The notes: generated from the letters alone by a model not told the origin. Shown: positions 1-10,023, counted from the stretch's first letter. The stretch: 64,000 bases of DNA from Bradyrhizobium lablabi (GCF_018131005.1 NZ_JAFCJK010000008.1:248001-312000); one strand, 5' to 3'. A program made the numbers and translations.

Positions 1-453
1 GTGATCGTGGTCACCGGACATCAGGCGGAGCTGGTCGAGCAGGCCCTGACCGGCCTCAAGGTCAAATTCGCGCGCAATCCGGATTTCGCGGGCGGGCTTG
101 CAAGCTCGGTGAAGGCAGGTATCTCGGCCGTTTCGGACAACGCCGATGGCGCGATCGTTTGCCTCGGCGATATGCCCTTGATCGATGCGCAGTTGATCGA
201 CCGCCTGATCGACAATTTCGCGCCCGACCGCGGCCATCTGATCGCGGTACCGGTGAACGAGGGCCGGCGCGGCAATCCGGTGCTGTGGTCGCGGCGTTTC
301 TTCAAGGAACTCATGACGCTCGACGGCGATATCGGCGCACGTCACCTGATCGCGAAGCACGCCGAAGCGGTCGCGGAAGTCCCGGTCGAAGGCGACGGTG
401 CGTTCCTCGACATCGACACGCCGCAGGGGCTGGAGGCCGCGCGGCGGGGGTAG
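1..453 (+). CDS. MobA-like NTP transferase, C-terminal part (cut by window edge)
   Basis: The frame is open from the first base, so this is the 3' part of a longer gene; the GTG at base 1 need not be the true start. The visible 150 residues carry the second half of a nucleotidyltransferase fold of the MobA/MocA family: an LGDMP motif near residue 55 (metal and nucleotide binding), a GRRGNPVLW segment near 88, and DIGAR near 109. Such enzymes attach CMP or GMP to molybdopterin. In rhizobia this domain also occurs as the C-terminal half of a fusion with a molybdopterin-binding domain, and I cannot tell which form this is. The call rests on motifs; the exact nucleotide and product are not decidable here. 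Confidence 0.75.
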   Translation: MIVVTGHQAELVEQALTGLKVKFARNPDFAGGLASSVKAGISAVSDNADGAIVCLGDMPLIDAQLIDRLIDNFAPDRGHLIAVPVNEGRRGNPVLWSRRFFKELMTLDGDIGARHLIAKHAEAVAEVPVEGDGAFLDIDTPQGLEAARRG

Positions 454-536
454 TTCGCAGTTGTCGCCGGCTCCTATTCACCAACTGGAAACGTCCCCCG
501 GATAGATTCGCCGCCCTGCTCTGGGGGATTTCCGTC

Positions 537-929
537 TTGATCGTTTCGACCGTCGCCGCGCAACGTCGCGCGCTGTTCAAACTTGCCGTCACGCTGTTGC
601 TTGGCGCTTCGCTTTTCACTACCGAGACTTGGGCGGCCGGCGCGTTTGCGATCGGCAAATGTGGGGCTTACGGCCAGGCCTACGACTATCCGGCGGAGGC
701 TGCGGCGCGCGCCGCGGCGCTCAAGCAGTGCAAGGGGGACTGCACCGCCGTCTCGATGAAGCGCGCTTGCGCCGCCTTGTCGGTCGACATCACCAATCCC
801 TGCGGCCCCCACGGCTACGCCGTGACGCCGACGATCGCGAGCTCGCTCAACGCCGCTACCCGCAAGTGCTATGAATATGGCGGCAAGGAATGTGTGATCC
901 GCGCCTGGGCCTGCGACGCCAAGGGGTAG
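537..929 (+). CDS. Exported DUF4189-like cysteine-rich protein
   Basis: I start this 130-residue protein at a TTG preceded by CTGGGGGA; the open frame extends further upstream but overlaps the previous gene and looks non-coding there. Residues 10-35 form a hydrophobic signal peptide ending near TWAA. The mature part has regularly spaced cysteines (GKCGAYG, QCKGDC, RACAAL, NPCGPHG, RKCYEYGG, KECVIRAWAC), the pattern of DUF4189 secreted proteins, where the cysteines probably form disulfides in the periplasm. The molecular function of the family is unknown to me. The start codon is uncertain, while the coding frame is well supported. Confidence 0.7.
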   Translation: MIVSTVAAQRRALFKLAVTLLLGASLFTTETWAAGAFAIGKCGAYGQAYDYPAEAAARAAALKQCKGDCTAVSMKRACAALSVDITNPCGPHGYAVTPTIASSLNAATRKCYEYGGKECVIRAWACDAKG

Positions 930-970
930 CGGCGGGGGACGCGCGCCGAAGCTCCAGATTCCTGTTTTGG

Positions 971-1010
971 CGCGTTTTCTTCACGCCGACCGAAGTCCAC
1001 TTCGCTCGAA
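971..1010. repeat. Dispersed intergenic repeat, copy A
   Basis: Read on the minus strand this contains TTCGAGCGAAGTGGAC, then a GGCGTGAAG segment and AAAACGCG. The same word order recurs at 11214, 15796 and 18230 in this window. It lies between two genes and looks like a member of a small palindromic repeat family rather than coding sequence. Confidence 0.55.
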
Positions 1011-1096
1011 AGCGCTGTGGCGATCCCAGACAAAGTCCGTGTTTCTGCTGTATAGTTCAACAGAGGAGCGGACACCGGTTCTTTAGGGGCTAAATC

Positions 1097-1372
1097 ATGC
1101 GCAAGACACTTGGCTTATTGTCCTTGGCCATTGCTGTTGTTCTATTCGGTCCACAGACGAGCGTGCGGCCTGCCGCGGCCCAGACGCCGCAGAGCGTGCT
1201 GTCTGCTCAGATTCGCTTGCAAGGCTTTACCTGCGACAAGGCGCTCGGCGCGACACGGGACAAGAAGCGCTCCCGGCCGGACTATGCCGTGTGGGTGCTC
1301 AGATGCAGCAATGCGACATACAGGGTCTCGCGCCCACCGGACATGGCGGCAAAGGTCGAAGTGCTCCCGTGA
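1097..1372 (+). CDS. Small exported protein of unknown function
   Basis: The 91-residue product begins with MRKTLGLLSLAIAVVLF, a clear signal peptide with cleavage probable after AAAQ near residue 29. The mature part of about 60 residues has two cysteines (FTCDKAL and VLRCSNAT) that could form one disulfide, and it is otherwise basic. I recognise no family. Comparable small secreted proteins with a similar tail (YAVWVLRCSNATYRV) look like a conserved rhizobial type, but that is an impression only. The gene is convergent with the oxidoreductase that follows and is separated from it by a short hairpin-forming repeat. Confidence 0.6.
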   Translation: MRKTLGLLSLAIAVVLFGPQTSVRPAAAQTPQSVLSAQIRLQGFTCDKALGATRDKKRSRPDYAVWVLRCSNATYRVSRPPDMAAKVEVLP

Positions 1373-1374
1373 GC

Positions 1375-1410
1375 TAAAGCGCGATGATCATCCTCATCTC
1401 GTCGCGCGCT
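1375..1410. terminator. Hairpin between convergent genes (repeat-derived)
   Basis: The sequence starts CTAAAGCGCGATGATCATCC and ends CGTCGCGCGCTAG, so AGCGCGA can pair with TCGCGCGCT. The left arm is shared with the repeat at 30405-30449. It sits exactly between two convergent stop codons, which suits a bidirectional terminator. No long T run is present, so the role is inferred. Confidence 0.45.
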
Positions 1411-2386
1411 AGCCGATCCTTACGACCATCTTGCCTAGCGCGGCGCGCGTCTGCATGGTCTTGAACGCCTCGCGGAAATCCGCGAGGGCGAACACCTTGC
1501 CGACGACGGGCGTCAGATTCCCGCCGTTCAGCCATGCCGACAATTGCGCCATCACGCGCGCCTGCGCCAGCGGCTCGCGGCGCGCGATCTGGGCGACGTC
1601 GACGCCGATCAGGAGGCCGCCCTTCAGCAGCGGCAGGTTGAACGGCAGCGCCGGGATGCTGCCTGAGGCAAAGCCCACGACGAGATGCCGTCCGTTCCAT
1701 GCGATCGAACGGAACGCCTGTACCGAGATCTCGCCGCCGACCGGATCGAAGATCACGTCGGCGCCGTGGCCGCCGGTCAATTCCTTCAGGGTGTCGCGCC
1801 AGTCCGATCTGGAGTAGTCGATCACGGCGTCGGCGCCGAAGCTCGCGGCGAATTTGCGCTTGTCCTCGGTCGAGGCCGCGGCGATGACGCGCGCGCCGAG
1901 CAGCTTGCCGACCTGGATCGCAGCAATGCCGGTGCCGCCGGCCGCTCCAAGCACAAGCAACTGTTCGCCGGCGCGGAGCGAGCCGCGTTCGCTGAGCGCG
2001 TAGAGCGCGGTCAGATAGTTGGTGCGGAAGGCGGCGCCGGCTTCCGGCTGCAATCCGTCAGGCATGATCTCGACAGCGTCCGGCGGAACGACGATGTATT
2101 CCGCGAGCGCGCCCGAGCGCGCTGCGCCCATCACCCGCATGCCCGGCGCGAAGCCCTGGACGTCAGGGGCAACTTCGTCGATCACGCCGGCAAATTCCGC
2201 GCCGGGCGTAAAGGGCAGGGGATCCCGGGTCTGGTAGCGCCCCTCGACTTTCAGCCCATCGACAAAGCCGACGCTCGCGGCCTGCACCCGGATGCGGAGC
2301 TGGCCCGGCGTCACCACGGGGACAGCGATGTCCTTCAACCCGATCTGATCGATGGGCGCGTATTGCTCGACGATGACCGCCTTCAT
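1409..2386 (-). CDS. Zinc-independent NADPH:quinone oxidoreductase (MDR family)
   Basis: This 325-residue medium-chain reductase starts at MKAVIVEQYAP, chosen because GAGGAGG lies just upstream and because this is the normal family N-terminus. It has a GroES-like domain (about 1-125) and a Rossmann domain with LVLGAAGGTGIAAIQVGK near 145-165 for NADPH binding; the AAGGTG form is typical of the quinone oxidoreductase branch. The cysteine and histidine zinc ligands of alcohol dehydrogenases are absent. It probably reduces quinones or enones in the cytoplasm. It is divergent from motA with a 281-bp shared upstream region. It is a distant relative of the Adh2XL enzyme of lipid A clusters, but nothing links it to the cluster 9 kb away. 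Confidence 0.85.
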   Translation of the reverse strand: MKAVIVEQYAPIDQIGLKDIAVPVVTPGQLRIRVQAASVGFVDGLKVEGRYQTRDPLPFTPGAEFAGVIDEVAPDVQGFAPGMRVMGAARSGALAEYIVVPPDAVEIMPDGLQPEAGAAFRTNYLTALYALSERGSLRAGEQLLVLGAAGGTGIAAIQVGKLLGARVIAAASTEDKRKFAASFGADAVIDYSRSDWRDTLKELTGGHGADVIFDPVGGEISVQAFRSIAWNGRHLVVGFASGSIPALPFNLPLLKGGLLIGVDVAQIARREPLAQARVMAQLSAWLNGGNLTPVVGKVFALADFREAFKTMQTRAALGKMVVRIG

Positions 2387-2667
2387 CCGTCCTCCTCTCT
2401 CTCCACTGCCTCGTTCCTTCGCAAGGGACAGGCTATCCCACGTCCGTCGTTCTACGGGCAGTCCTTTGCGCATGCGAGAGCAGCGCATTGCGAGGAAACC
2501 GAGCAGCTTCAACCACATCGCGCAAAGGAGTGCGTTTACCTGTTGTTATCCCTACCGAATTCGGTAACGCGTCCTTAATCGCATTAACGTTAGGGTCGTG
2601 CCGCGGTCCGCCTTGGATCGCGGCCCGTCCAGGACAGGCGGGTGTCGCGTTCGCGTTGGAGTTTTCC

Positions 2668-3441
2668 ATGGATATCATGACAGGCGCCGGGCTGTTGGCT
2701 GGCATCATCGTCATTTCGGTGATGATGATCATGGGCGGCGACCTGCATATGTTCATCTCCGAACACGCCATGATCATCATCTTCGGCGGTTCGATCGCGG
2801 CGACCATGATCCGTTTTCCGCTCGGCGTGATGCTGCACGGGCTGCCGCTAGGCGCCAAATTTGCCTTCACGATGAGCCGGCTGTCGGCCCGCGACCTCGT
2901 CGAGGAACTGGCCCGCATCGCCGAGATCGCCCGCAAGCAGGGGCCGGTGGGCCTTGAAAAGGTCGAAGCAACTGATCCCTTCCTCGCCAAGGGGATCCGT
3001 TACGTCGCCGACGGTTACGACCTCGAATTCATCCGCGACAATCTCGAACGCGACCGCGACAACTTCCTGATGCACCTCGACGAGGGCAGCAAGATCTACC
3101 GCGCGATCGGCGATTGCGCCCCGGCCTTCGGCATGATCGGCACGCTGATCGGCATGGTGCAGATGTTCGCCAACATGACCGATCCCTCCAAGCTCGGCCC
3201 CTTCATGGCGACCGCGCTGCTCGCAACCCTGTACGGTGCGCTGGTCGCGAACCTGTTCTGCCTGCCGATCGCAGACAAGCTGCATGGCAAGCTGCTCGAC
3301 GAGGAGACCAACCGCACGCTGATCATCGACGGCATTCTGATGATCCGCGACTCCAAGAGCCCGGCGCTGGTGCGCGAAATGCTGCTCGCCTATCTGCCGG
3401 AGAAGCATCGCCAGGAGGAAGGCGAGCCGGTCCCGGCCTGA
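2668..3441 (+). CDS. motA: Flagellar stator-type proton/sodium channel subunit MotA
   Basis: This is a 257-residue inner-membrane protein started at an ATG with GGAG eight bases upstream. Its order of segments fits MotA/PomA: two hydrophobic helices (about 5-25 and 30-50), a cytoplasmic loop rich in charged residues, then DCAPAFGMIGTLIGMVQMF and LGPFMATALLATLYGALVANLF, the pore-lining helices 3 and 4 with the characteristic proline and glycine pattern. MotA surrounds MotB to form an ion channel that drives the flagellar motor. motB follows after 31 bp, evidently in one operon. The length and PomA-like loop point to the polar-flagellum type stator; a non-flagellar MotA/TolQ/ExbB role cannot be excluded because no flagellar gene is nearby. 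Confidence 0.85.
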   Translation: MDIMTGAGLLAGIIVISVMMIMGGDLHMFISEHAMIIIFGGSIAATMIRFPLGVMLHGLPLGAKFAFTMSRLSARDLVEELARIAEIARKQGPVGLEKVEATDPFLAKGIRYVADGYDLEFIRDNLERDRDNFLMHLDEGSKIYRAIGDCAPAFGMIGTLIGMVQMFANMTDPSKLGPFMATALLATLYGALVANLFCLPIADKLHGKLLDEETNRTLIIDGILMIRDSKSPALVREMLLAYLPEKHRQEEGEPVPA

Positions 3442-3472
3442 CGACCGGCCGGTGCGTTTGGGGCTTTGAGCG

Positions 3473-4303
3473 ATGGCCAAGAAAAAGCGTGGCAGCGCCC
3501 ATACCGGAGGTCACGGCTGGTTCGTGACCTTCGCCGACCTGATGGGCCTGATGATGAGCTTCTTCGTGATGCTCGTCGCCTTCTCCACCATGGACAACAA
3601 CAAGCTGAAGATCGTCGCAGGTTCGATGCGCGACGCGTTCGGCGTGCAGACCAACGTTCGCTATTCCGGCATCGTCGAGTCCGACGGCCTGCCGACGCGG
3701 CCGAAGCTGAAGAATGTCGAGCACATCTCGCCGGAGGAATCCTCCGCCAATCCGACGCCGGACCAGCAGGAGCGCAGCCAAATCAACGGTGCGCGGCTGA
3801 AGATCGACCGCGAATTCGCGCTCGCCTCGGCCTCGCTGCGCCAGGCGCTGCAGGACATGCCGGAGCTGACGGAGCTGTCCAAGCACATCATGTTCGAGGA
3901 AACCAAGGAAGGGCTCAACCTCGAGATCGTCGACCAGGACGGCCGCTCGATGTTCGCCGACGGCTCCAGGGAGCCATATGAACGCACCCGGCGGCTGATC
4001 CAGAAGCTCGCCGCGCCGCTCAAGGCGACGCCGCTGCGCGTGTCGATCGTGGGACATACCGCCGCAGGCTTCGTGCCGGCGCGCAGCGACTACGGCGCTT
4101 TCGATCTGTCGGCTGACCGTGCCAATGCGGTGAGGCAGATCCTGGAGCGGGAAGGGCTGCCGCCATCTCACATCTTCGCGGTGTCGGGTAAGGCCGATGG
4201 TCAGCCCCTGTTTCCCGACGATCCGACGCTGCCGGCCAACCGTCGCGTGACGATTACATTGATGCGCGAAAATCCGCCGCTGCCGCCCGATCTCAAGCCG
4301 TAA
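3473..4303 (+). CDS. motB: Stator subunit MotB with OmpA peptidoglycan-binding domain
   Basis: The 276-residue product has a short basic N-terminus, one membrane helix at about 16-38 (WFVTFADLMGLMMSFFVML) and a C-terminal OmpA/MotB domain from about 150 to 265 with the VSIVGHTA and LSADRANAVRQIL motifs. Asp22 within FADLM matches the invariant ion-binding aspartate of MotB. The protein anchors the stator to peptidoglycan while the helix completes the ion channel with MotA. The linker at residues 60-110 is polar and probably the plug region. It is transcribed with motA, directly downstream. Confidence 0.88.
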   Translation: MAKKKRGSAHTGGHGWFVTFADLMGLMMSFFVMLVAFSTMDNNKLKIVAGSMRDAFGVQTNVRYSGIVESDGLPTRPKLKNVEHISPEESSANPTPDQQERSQINGARLKIDREFALASASLRQALQDMPELTELSKHIMFEETKEGLNLEIVDQDGRSMFADGSREPYERTRRLIQKLAAPLKATPLRVSIVGHTAAGFVPARSDYGAFDLSADRANAVRQILEREGLPPSHIFAVSGKADGQPLFPDDPTLPANRRVTITLMRENPPLPPDLKP

Positions 4304-4414
4304 GTTCAATTACCATACTACCATTGCGGTAGCCGTGTTGCTCGGTTGACAGCCAGCGCGGAAGCGTCGATAGCCGCGCGGATCAATTCACCCGGCAGAG
4401 CGTTCCAACCTGTC

Positions 4415-6313
4415 ATGGCTGTCAGCGTCTCATCCACCGAAGCCCAGGAGGGGCAGCTCAGCTCCGGCTTTTGGGCGCTAACGCTCGGCAGCATCGGCGT
4501 TGTGTTCGGCGACATCGGAACTTCGCCACTCTACGCGTTCCGCGAGGCTGTGGGCGGCGCTGCGCATGGCCAGCCGGTCACGCGCATCATGGTGCTCGGC
4601 GTGCTCAGCCTGATTCTCTGGTCGCTCTTCGTCGTCGTCACCGCGAAATACGTCCTGCTGCTGCTGCGCGCCGACAATAATGGCGAGGGCGGCACACTCT
4701 CGCTGATGGCGCTCGGCCAGCGCGCAATCGGACGCCGTAGCTGGCCGCTGCTGGCGCTCGGCGTGCTCGGCGCCTCGATGTTCATCGGCGATTCCATGAT
4801 CACGCCGGCGATCTCGGTGCTGTCGGCCGTCGAAGGCCTCAAGCTCGCCACGCCGCATCTCGAACATTATGTCGTGCCGGTGACGATCCTGATCCTCGTC
4901 GTGCTGTTCTCGGTGCAGAGGGGTGGCACGGCGCGCGTAGCCTCGGCCTTTGGACCGGTCATGGTGGTGTGGTTCGCCTCGCTGGCGGTGATGGGGATCG
5001 TCCATATCACGGACGATCCGTCGGTGCTGGCGGCGATCAATCCATACTACGCGATCGAGTTCATGCTGACCCACGGCACGATCGGCCTGGTGACGCTGGG
5101 CGCGGTGTTCCTCGCGGTGACTGGTGGCGAGGCGCTGTATGCGGATCTCGGGCATTTCGGACGCAAGCCGATCCAATCCGCCTGGGTGTTCTTCGTGCTG
5201 CCGGCGCTGCTCCTGAACTATTTCGGCCAGGGCGCGCTGGTGCTGTCCGATCCGTCCGCGATCGAGAACTCGTTCTACCGCATGGTGCCGGAGGTGCTGC
5301 TGCTGCCTCTGGTGGTGCTTGCGACCGTGGCAACCGTGATCGCAAGCCAGGCCGTCATTACCGGCGCCTATTCGCTGATCAGTCAGGCAGTGCAACTCGG
5401 CCTCCTGCCGCGCTTCGAGGTCCGCTATACGTCCGAGACCCACGCCGGCCAGATCTATCTGCCACGCGTCAATCGTCTGCTGTTGATCGGGGTGGTCCTG
5501 CTGGTGCTGATGTTCCGCACGTCGAGCGGATTGGCATCCGCCTACGGCATCGCGGTGTCGACGACCATGGTCGCCGACGGCATCATGGGCTTCATCGTAA
5601 TCTGGAAGTTGTGGAACTGGCGCGCCGCGAGCGCCGCAGCGCTGATCCTGCCCTTCGTCGTAGTCGACATGACATTCTTCAGCGCCAACCTCTTGAAGTT
5701 GCTCGAGGGCGCGTGGGTGCCGCTGCTGTTCGGCGCGACAGTGGCGATCATGATCTGGACCTGGCGGCGCGGTGCGGCGATCCTCGTCGCCAAGACCCGC
5801 CGCATCGAGGTCCCGCTCCTCGAACTGATCAAGAGCCTGGAAAAGCGGCCGCCGCACATTGTCAAGGGCACCGCGGTGTTCCTCACCAGCGACCCGAGTT
5901 TCGTGCCGACCGCGCTGTTGCACAATCTCAAGCACAACAAGGTGCTGCACGAGCATAATGTCATCTTGACCATCGAGACCGCGCCGACACCGCGGGTCGA
6001 TCTCGCCGAGCGCGTCCAGATGGAGCGCATCAGCAACCAGTTCTCTGCCGTCCGGCTGCGCTTCGGCTACATGGAGTCCCCCAACGTGCCAAAGGCGCTT
6101 GCGGTCGCGCGCAAGCTCGGCTGGCAGTTCGACATCATGGCGACGTCGTTTTTCGTGTCGCGCCGTTCGCTGAAGCCATCGGCGCAGTCCGGCATGCCGC
6201 AATGGCAGGACCATCTCTTCATCGCGATGAGCCGGTCCGCCAACGATGCCACGGACTATTTCCAGATCCCGACCGGTCGGGTCGTCGAAGTGGGAACCCA
6301 GGTAACTATCTGA
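4415..6313 (+). CDS. kup: Kup-family potassium uptake transporter (first of tandem pair)
   Basis: The protein has 632 residues from the ATG at 4415 ([11 protein letters not shown]); an in-frame TTG at 4346 would add 23 residues, and neither start has a strong ribosome-binding site. The Kup signature [18 protein letters not shown] opens the first membrane helix, followed by about eleven more helices to residue 450 and a cytoplasmic C-terminal domain. ADNNGEGG and [10 protein letters not shown], both conserved loops of Kup/HAK/KT transporters, are present. The family imports potassium with protons. The next gene is a close paralogue, and both proteins end in the same [19 protein letters not shown] tail, so the pair is a tandem duplication. 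Confidence 0.93.
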   Translation: MAVSVSSTEAQEGQLSSGFWALTLGSIGVVFGDIGTSPLYAFREAVGGAAHGQPVTRIMVLGVLSLILWSLFVVVTAKYVLLLLRADNNGEGGTLSLMALGQRAIGRRSWPLLALGVLGASMFIGDSMITPAISVLSAVEGLKLATPHLEHYVVPVTILILVVLFSVQRGGTARVASAFGPVMVVWFASLAVMGIVHITDDPSVLAAINPYYAIEFMLTHGTIGLVTLGAVFLAVTGGEALYADLGHFGRKPIQSAWVFFVLPALLLNYFGQGALVLSDPSAIENSFYRMVPEVLLLPLVVLATVATVIASQAVITGAYSLISQAVQLGLLPRFEVRYTSETHAGQIYLPRVNRLLLIGVVLLVLMFRTSSGLASAYGIAVSTTMVADGIMGFIVIWKLWNWRAASAAALILPFVVVDMTFFSANLLKLLEGAWVPLLFGATVAIMIWTWRRGAAILVAKTRRIEVPLLELIKSLEKRPPHIVKGTAVFLTSDPSFVPTALLHNLKHNKVLHEHNVILTIETAPTPRVDLAERVQMERISNQFSAVRLRFGYMESPNVPKALAVARKLGWQFDIMATSFFVSRRSLKPSAQSGMPQWQDHLFIAMSRSANDATDYFQIPTGRVVEVGTQVTI

Positions 6314-6466
6314 TCTGAGAACGAAATTCAAAATAATCGGATTCAAATCCATGCGCGAAATGCATGCCGATGGTCGGAATCCGTGCTAACCTTCGCATTC
6401 GCGCCGGGAGTATAGGCCTGCCGCCTGGCGTTCGGCAGTGCAGTAGAGATAGAGGCACGTCTTCCC

Positions 6467-8392
6467 ATGTCATCCGAGAGTGCGATCGCCGCGGCGGAAA
6501 CGCCCGCGGCCAACGGGCATGGCGAGGCGCATTCCACGGCCGGTTTCAAGGCGCTGATGCTCGGCAGCATCGGCGTCGTCTATGGCGACATCGGCACCAG
6601 TCCGCTCTATGCGCTGCGTGAAGCCGTTGCGGCGGCCAGCGGCACCGAGGGAGCGGTGACGCCGCATGCCGTGCTCGGCGTGCTCAGTCTGATCCTGTGG
6701 GCACTGATCGTCGTGGTCACGTTGAAATATGTCGTGATCCTGCTGCGCGCCGATAACCACGGCGAGGGCGGGACGCTGGCACTGATGGCGCTGGCGCAGC
6801 GTGCGGTGACCAAGGGTGCCGGCACGATCGTGCTGCTCGGCATCATCAGCGGCGCACTGTTCTATGGCGATGCCGTCATCACGCCCGCGCTGTCGGTGCT
6901 ATCGGCAATCGAGGGCATCAAGCTCGTCACCGCGAGCTTCGACCCCTATGTCGTTCCGATCACCGTCGTGATCCTGGTGCTTCTGTTCTCGGTGCAGTCG
7001 CGCGGCACCGCGCGCGTCGCGGCGTTCTTCGGGCCGGTCATGTGTTTGTGGTTCGCGGTGATCGCGATCGCGGCCTTGCCGCAGATCGTGCGGCATCCGG
7101 AGGTGCTGCAGGCGCTCAATCCGTTTCACGCGGTGTCCTTCATGCTGCATCACGGCGTGATCGGCTTCATCACCCTTGGCGCGGTCTTCCTCGCGGTCAC
7201 CGGCGCGGAGGCGCTCTATGCCGATCTTGGCCATTTCGGCAAGCGGCCGATCCAGACAGCGTGGCTGCTCATCGTGCTGCCGTCACTGGCGCTGAATTAT
7301 CTCGGGCAGGGGGCGCTCGTGATCGCAGACCCCAAGGGAATCGAGAACCCGTTCTTCCTGATGTTTCCGGATTGGGCGCTGATCCCGATGGTCTCGCTTG
7401 CGACGGTTGCGACCGTGATCGCGAGCCAGGCCGTCATCACCGGCGCCTATTCGCTGACGCGCCAGGCGATCCAGCTTGGCCTGCTGCCCCGGTTTGAAAT
7501 CCGCCACACCTCGGAAGCGCATTCCGGCCAGATCTATATGCCCCGCATCAACCGCCTGCTGTTCATCGCCGTGATCCTGCTGGTGCTGATGTTCCGTTCC
7601 TCGAGCGCGCTCGCCTCGGCCTACGGCATCTCCGTGACCGGCACGATGGTGGTGACGGCGATGATGGGATTTGTGGTGATCTGGCGGGTCTGGAACTGGA
7701 CGCCGCTCGCGGCCGCCAGCCTGATCGCGCCGTTCCTGTTCCTTGATCTCACCTTCCTCTCCGCCAATCTCCTCAAGGTGCTGGAGGGCGGTTGGGTGCC
7801 ACTCGCGCTTGGCGCCGCGATGATCGTGGTGATGTACACGTGGCGTCGCGGGAGCCGGCTGCTGTTCGAGAAATCGCGCAAGCTGGAATTTCCGCTCGCC
7901 GAGCTCGTTGCGATGCTGGAGAAGCGACCGCCGCAACGCGTCCCCGGCACTGCCGTATTCCTGACCAGCGATCCCGTCAGCGCGCCGACCGCGCTGATGC
8001 ACAGCCTGAAGCACTACAAGGTGCTGCATGAGAAGAACGTCATCCTCACCATCCAAACCGCGCCGACGCCCCGCATCGACCCGTCCGAGCGGGTACGGAT
8101 GGAGGAAATCAGCCCGACCTTCTCGAAGGTCACCCTGAAGTTCGGCTTCATGGAATCGCCGAACGTGCCGAAGACACTGGCGATCGCCCGCAAGCTCGGC
8201 TGGCAGTTCGACATCATGTCGACCTCGTTCTTCCTGTCCCGCCGCGCGCTGAAGCCGGCCGTGCATTCCGGCATGCCGCGCTGGCAGGATCATCTGTTCA
8301 TTGCGCTGAGCCGCATTTCCAACGACGCCACCGACTATTTCCAGATCCCGACCGGGCGGGTGGTCGAGGTTGGAACACAAGTCACGATCTAG
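6467..8392 (+). CDS. kup: Kup-family potassium uptake transporter (second of tandem pair)
   Basis: This 641-residue paralogue follows the first kup after 153 bp and begins at an ATG preceded by [25 protein letters not shown] starts the first of about twelve helices. The [18 protein letters not shown] loop and [18 protein letters not shown] match the upstream copy, as does the C-terminal domain (SMKPNF-type segment written here as [19 protein letters not shown]). It imports potassium. The N-terminal 30 residues differ completely between the copies, as does their immediate upstream DNA, so the two may be regulated separately. The gap between them shows no evident terminator, and co-transcription is possible. 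Confidence 0.93.
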   Translation: MSSESAIAAAETPAANGHGEAHSTAGFKALMLGSIGVVYGDIGTSPLYALREAVAAASGTEGAVTPHAVLGVLSLILWALIVVVTLKYVVILLRADNHGEGGTLALMALAQRAVTKGAGTIVLLGIISGALFYGDAVITPALSVLSAIEGIKLVTASFDPYVVPITVVILVLLFSVQSRGTARVAAFFGPVMCLWFAVIAIAALPQIVRHPEVLQALNPFHAVSFMLHHGVIGFITLGAVFLAVTGAEALYADLGHFGKRPIQTAWLLIVLPSLALNYLGQGALVIADPKGIENPFFLMFPDWALIPMVSLATVATVIASQAVITGAYSLTRQAIQLGLLPRFEIRHTSEAHSGQIYMPRINRLLFIAVILLVLMFRSSSALASAYGISVTGTMVVTAMMGFVVIWRVWNWTPLAAASLIAPFLFLDLTFLSANLLKVLEGGWVPLALGAAMIVVMYTWRRGSRLLFEKSRKLEFPLAELVAMLEKRPPQRVPGTAVFLTSDPVSAPTALMHSLKHYKVLHEKNVILTIQTAPTPRIDPSERVRMEEISPTFSKVTLKFGFMESPNVPKTLAIARKLGWQFDIMSTSFFLSRRALKPAVHSGMPRWQDHLFIALSRISNDATDYFQIPTGRVVEVGTQVTI

Positions 8393-8509
8393 CTTTGAGA
8401 AAGCCCGGTAAGCGTCTTGGGGCGCTTGATTTTCTATGCGTGAGGGGCGACTTTGCGCTTCGGCTGGCGGGAGCCAAAGCGGGCCTAACGAGTGTCGGAG
8501 GATTTTTCA

Positions 8510-8839
8510 GTGGCGGACCACAAGGTGCATGATCTGATGCCGGATGAGGTATCGAAGGGAATTGCGGAAGGCCGCTATCTGCTGGTCGACGTCCGCGAGC
8601 CCAACGAGGTCGCTGCCGAGGCTTATCCTGACGGCGTCGTCGTGCCGCTGTCGAGCTTCGATCCCGCGGCGATTCCCGACCCGCAGGGCAGAGAAGTGGT
8701 ATTCGCCTGCCGATCCGGCAAGCGCTCGGTGACTGCCTCGCTGGCGGCGCAGGCCGCAGGCCTGCCCTACGACAAGCATCTGGCCGGCGGAATCCTCGGC
8801 TGGAAGTCGGCGGGATTGCCCACCAGGACCGGCGGCTGA
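8510..8839 (+). CDS. Single-domain rhodanese
   Basis: I start this 109-residue protein at the GTG at 8510, which has GGAGG eight bases upstream; an in-frame GTG at 8492 would place the Shine-Dalgarno sequence inside the gene. The rhodanese fold is shown by LLVDVREPNEV (residues about 24-34) and by the active-site loop FACRSGKRS, whose cysteine carries the persulfide, then HLAGGILGWKSAGLP near the C-terminus. Such proteins move sulfane sulfur in the cytoplasm. The stop is only 8 bp before the aminotransferase, so the two are probably co-transcribed, although no functional link is obvious. Confidence 0.9.
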   Translation: MADHKVHDLMPDEVSKGIAEGRYLLVDVREPNEVAAEAYPDGVVVPLSSFDPAAIPDPQGREVVFACRSGKRSVTASLAAQAAGLPYDKHLAGGILGWKSAGLPTRTGG

Positions 8840-8847
8840 CCTCTGCC

Positions 8848-10017
8848 ATGACTTCCATGAACAAGGTCTTCGCGGACCTTCCGGTCACGATCTTCGAGGC
8901 AATGTCGCAGGCCGCGCGCGACAACGACGCCATCAATCTCGGCCAGGGCTTTCCCGACGATCCCGGCCCGGAGGACATTCGCCGCGCCGCCGCGGACGCA
9001 TCGGTGAACGGGTACAATCAGTATCCGTCAATGATGGGCATCCCCGAACTCCGGCAGGCGATCGCATCCCATTACGACCGCTGGCACGGCCTCAAGCTCG
9101 ACCCGATGACCGAGGTGATGGTCACCTCCGGCGGCACCGAAGCATTGACATCCTCGATCCTGGCCGTGGTCGAGCCGGGCGATGAGGTCGTGTGCTTCCA
9201 GCCCGTTTACGACTCCTATCTGCCGATCATCCGCCAGGCCGGCGGCATTCCACGGCTGTTGCGGCTGCAGCCGCCGGATTGGCGGCTGAACGAGGACATG
9301 CTGCGCAGCGTCTTCAACCACAAGACCAAGGCGGTGCTGTTCAACAATCCGCTCAACCCGTCGGCGGTGGTCTATCCGCGCGAGGACCTCGAATTGCTGG
9401 CGCGGTACTGCCAGGCATTCGACGTGGTCGCGATTTGCGACGAGGTCTGGGAGCATGTCGTCTTTGACGGCCGCGAGCACATTCCATTGATCACGATTCC
9501 GGGGATGCGCGATCGCACCATCAAGGTCGGCAGTGCCGGCAAGATCTTCTCGCTGACGGGATGGAAGATCGGTTTCGTTTGCGCCGCGCCGCCGCTGTTG
9601 CGCGTGGCCGCCAAGGTGCACCAGTTTCTCACCTTCACCACCGCTCCCAATCTGCAGGCGGCGGTGGCCTACGGCCTCGGCAAATCCGATGACTATTTCC
9701 ACGCGATGCGGAAGGATATGGCGCGAAGCCGCGACCGCCTCACCAAGGGGCTGGAGAGCATCGGGTTTCCCGTGCTGAAGTCGCAGGGAACGTACTTCCT
9801 GACAGTCGACCTGTCGCCGCTCGGGCTCAACGAGACCGATGCGGAGTTCTGCTGGCGTATCGTCCAGGACTACAAGGTCGCGGCGATTCCGGTGTCGGCA
9901 TTCTATGAGCAGGATGCGGTGACCTCGGTCGTGCGCTTTTGTTTTGCCAAGAAGGACGCCACGCTCGACGCCGCTCTGGAACGCCTGTCGGACGCGGTCC
10001 ACCGTCGCAAGAGGTAA
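8848..10017 (+). CDS. Class I/II PLP-dependent aminotransferase
   Basis: The 389-residue enzyme shows INLGQGFPDDPGP at the N-terminus, YNQYPSMMGIPELR, VTSGGTEAL (PLP phosphate region), NNPLNPSAVVYPREDLE and VGSAGKIFSLTGWKIGF, where Lys232 is the Schiff-base lysine. This arrangement fits the subgroup that contains YbdL-type methionine aminotransferase and kynurenine aminotransferases; N-succinyl-diaminopimelate aminotransferases are close relatives. NPLNPS replaces the usual NPHNPT/S. It acts in the cytoplasm on an amino acid I cannot name with certainty. The ATG at 8857 is an alternative start. The stop is 6 bp before the next gene, suggesting an operon with the PotF-like protein. Confidence 0.88.
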   Translation: MTSMNKVFADLPVTIFEAMSQAARDNDAINLGQGFPDDPGPEDIRRAAADASVNGYNQYPSMMGIPELRQAIASHYDRWHGLKLDPMTEVMVTSGGTEALTSSILAVVEPGDEVVCFQPVYDSYLPIIRQAGGIPRLLRLQPPDWRLNEDMLRSVFNHKTKAVLFNNPLNPSAVVYPREDLELLARYCQAFDVVAICDEVWEHVVFDGREHIPLITIPGMRDRTIKVGSAGKIFSLTGWKIGFVCAAPPLLRVAAKVHQFLTFTTAPNLQAAVAYGLGKSDDYFHAMRKDMARSRDRLTKGLESIGFPVLKSQGTYFLTVDLSPLGLNETDAEFCWRIVQDYKVAAIPVSAFYEQDAVTSVVRFCFAKKDATLDAALERLSDAVHRRKR

Positions 10018-10023
10018 GTCAAG

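Noticed and set aside
4478-6352. Long open frame on the minus strand opposite the first kup gene (over 600 codons)
   Set aside because: Composition is dominated by Arg, His, Gln and Asp as expected for the antisense of a high-GC membrane-protein gene; no motif or ribosome-binding site, while the plus strand encodes a clear Kup transporter.
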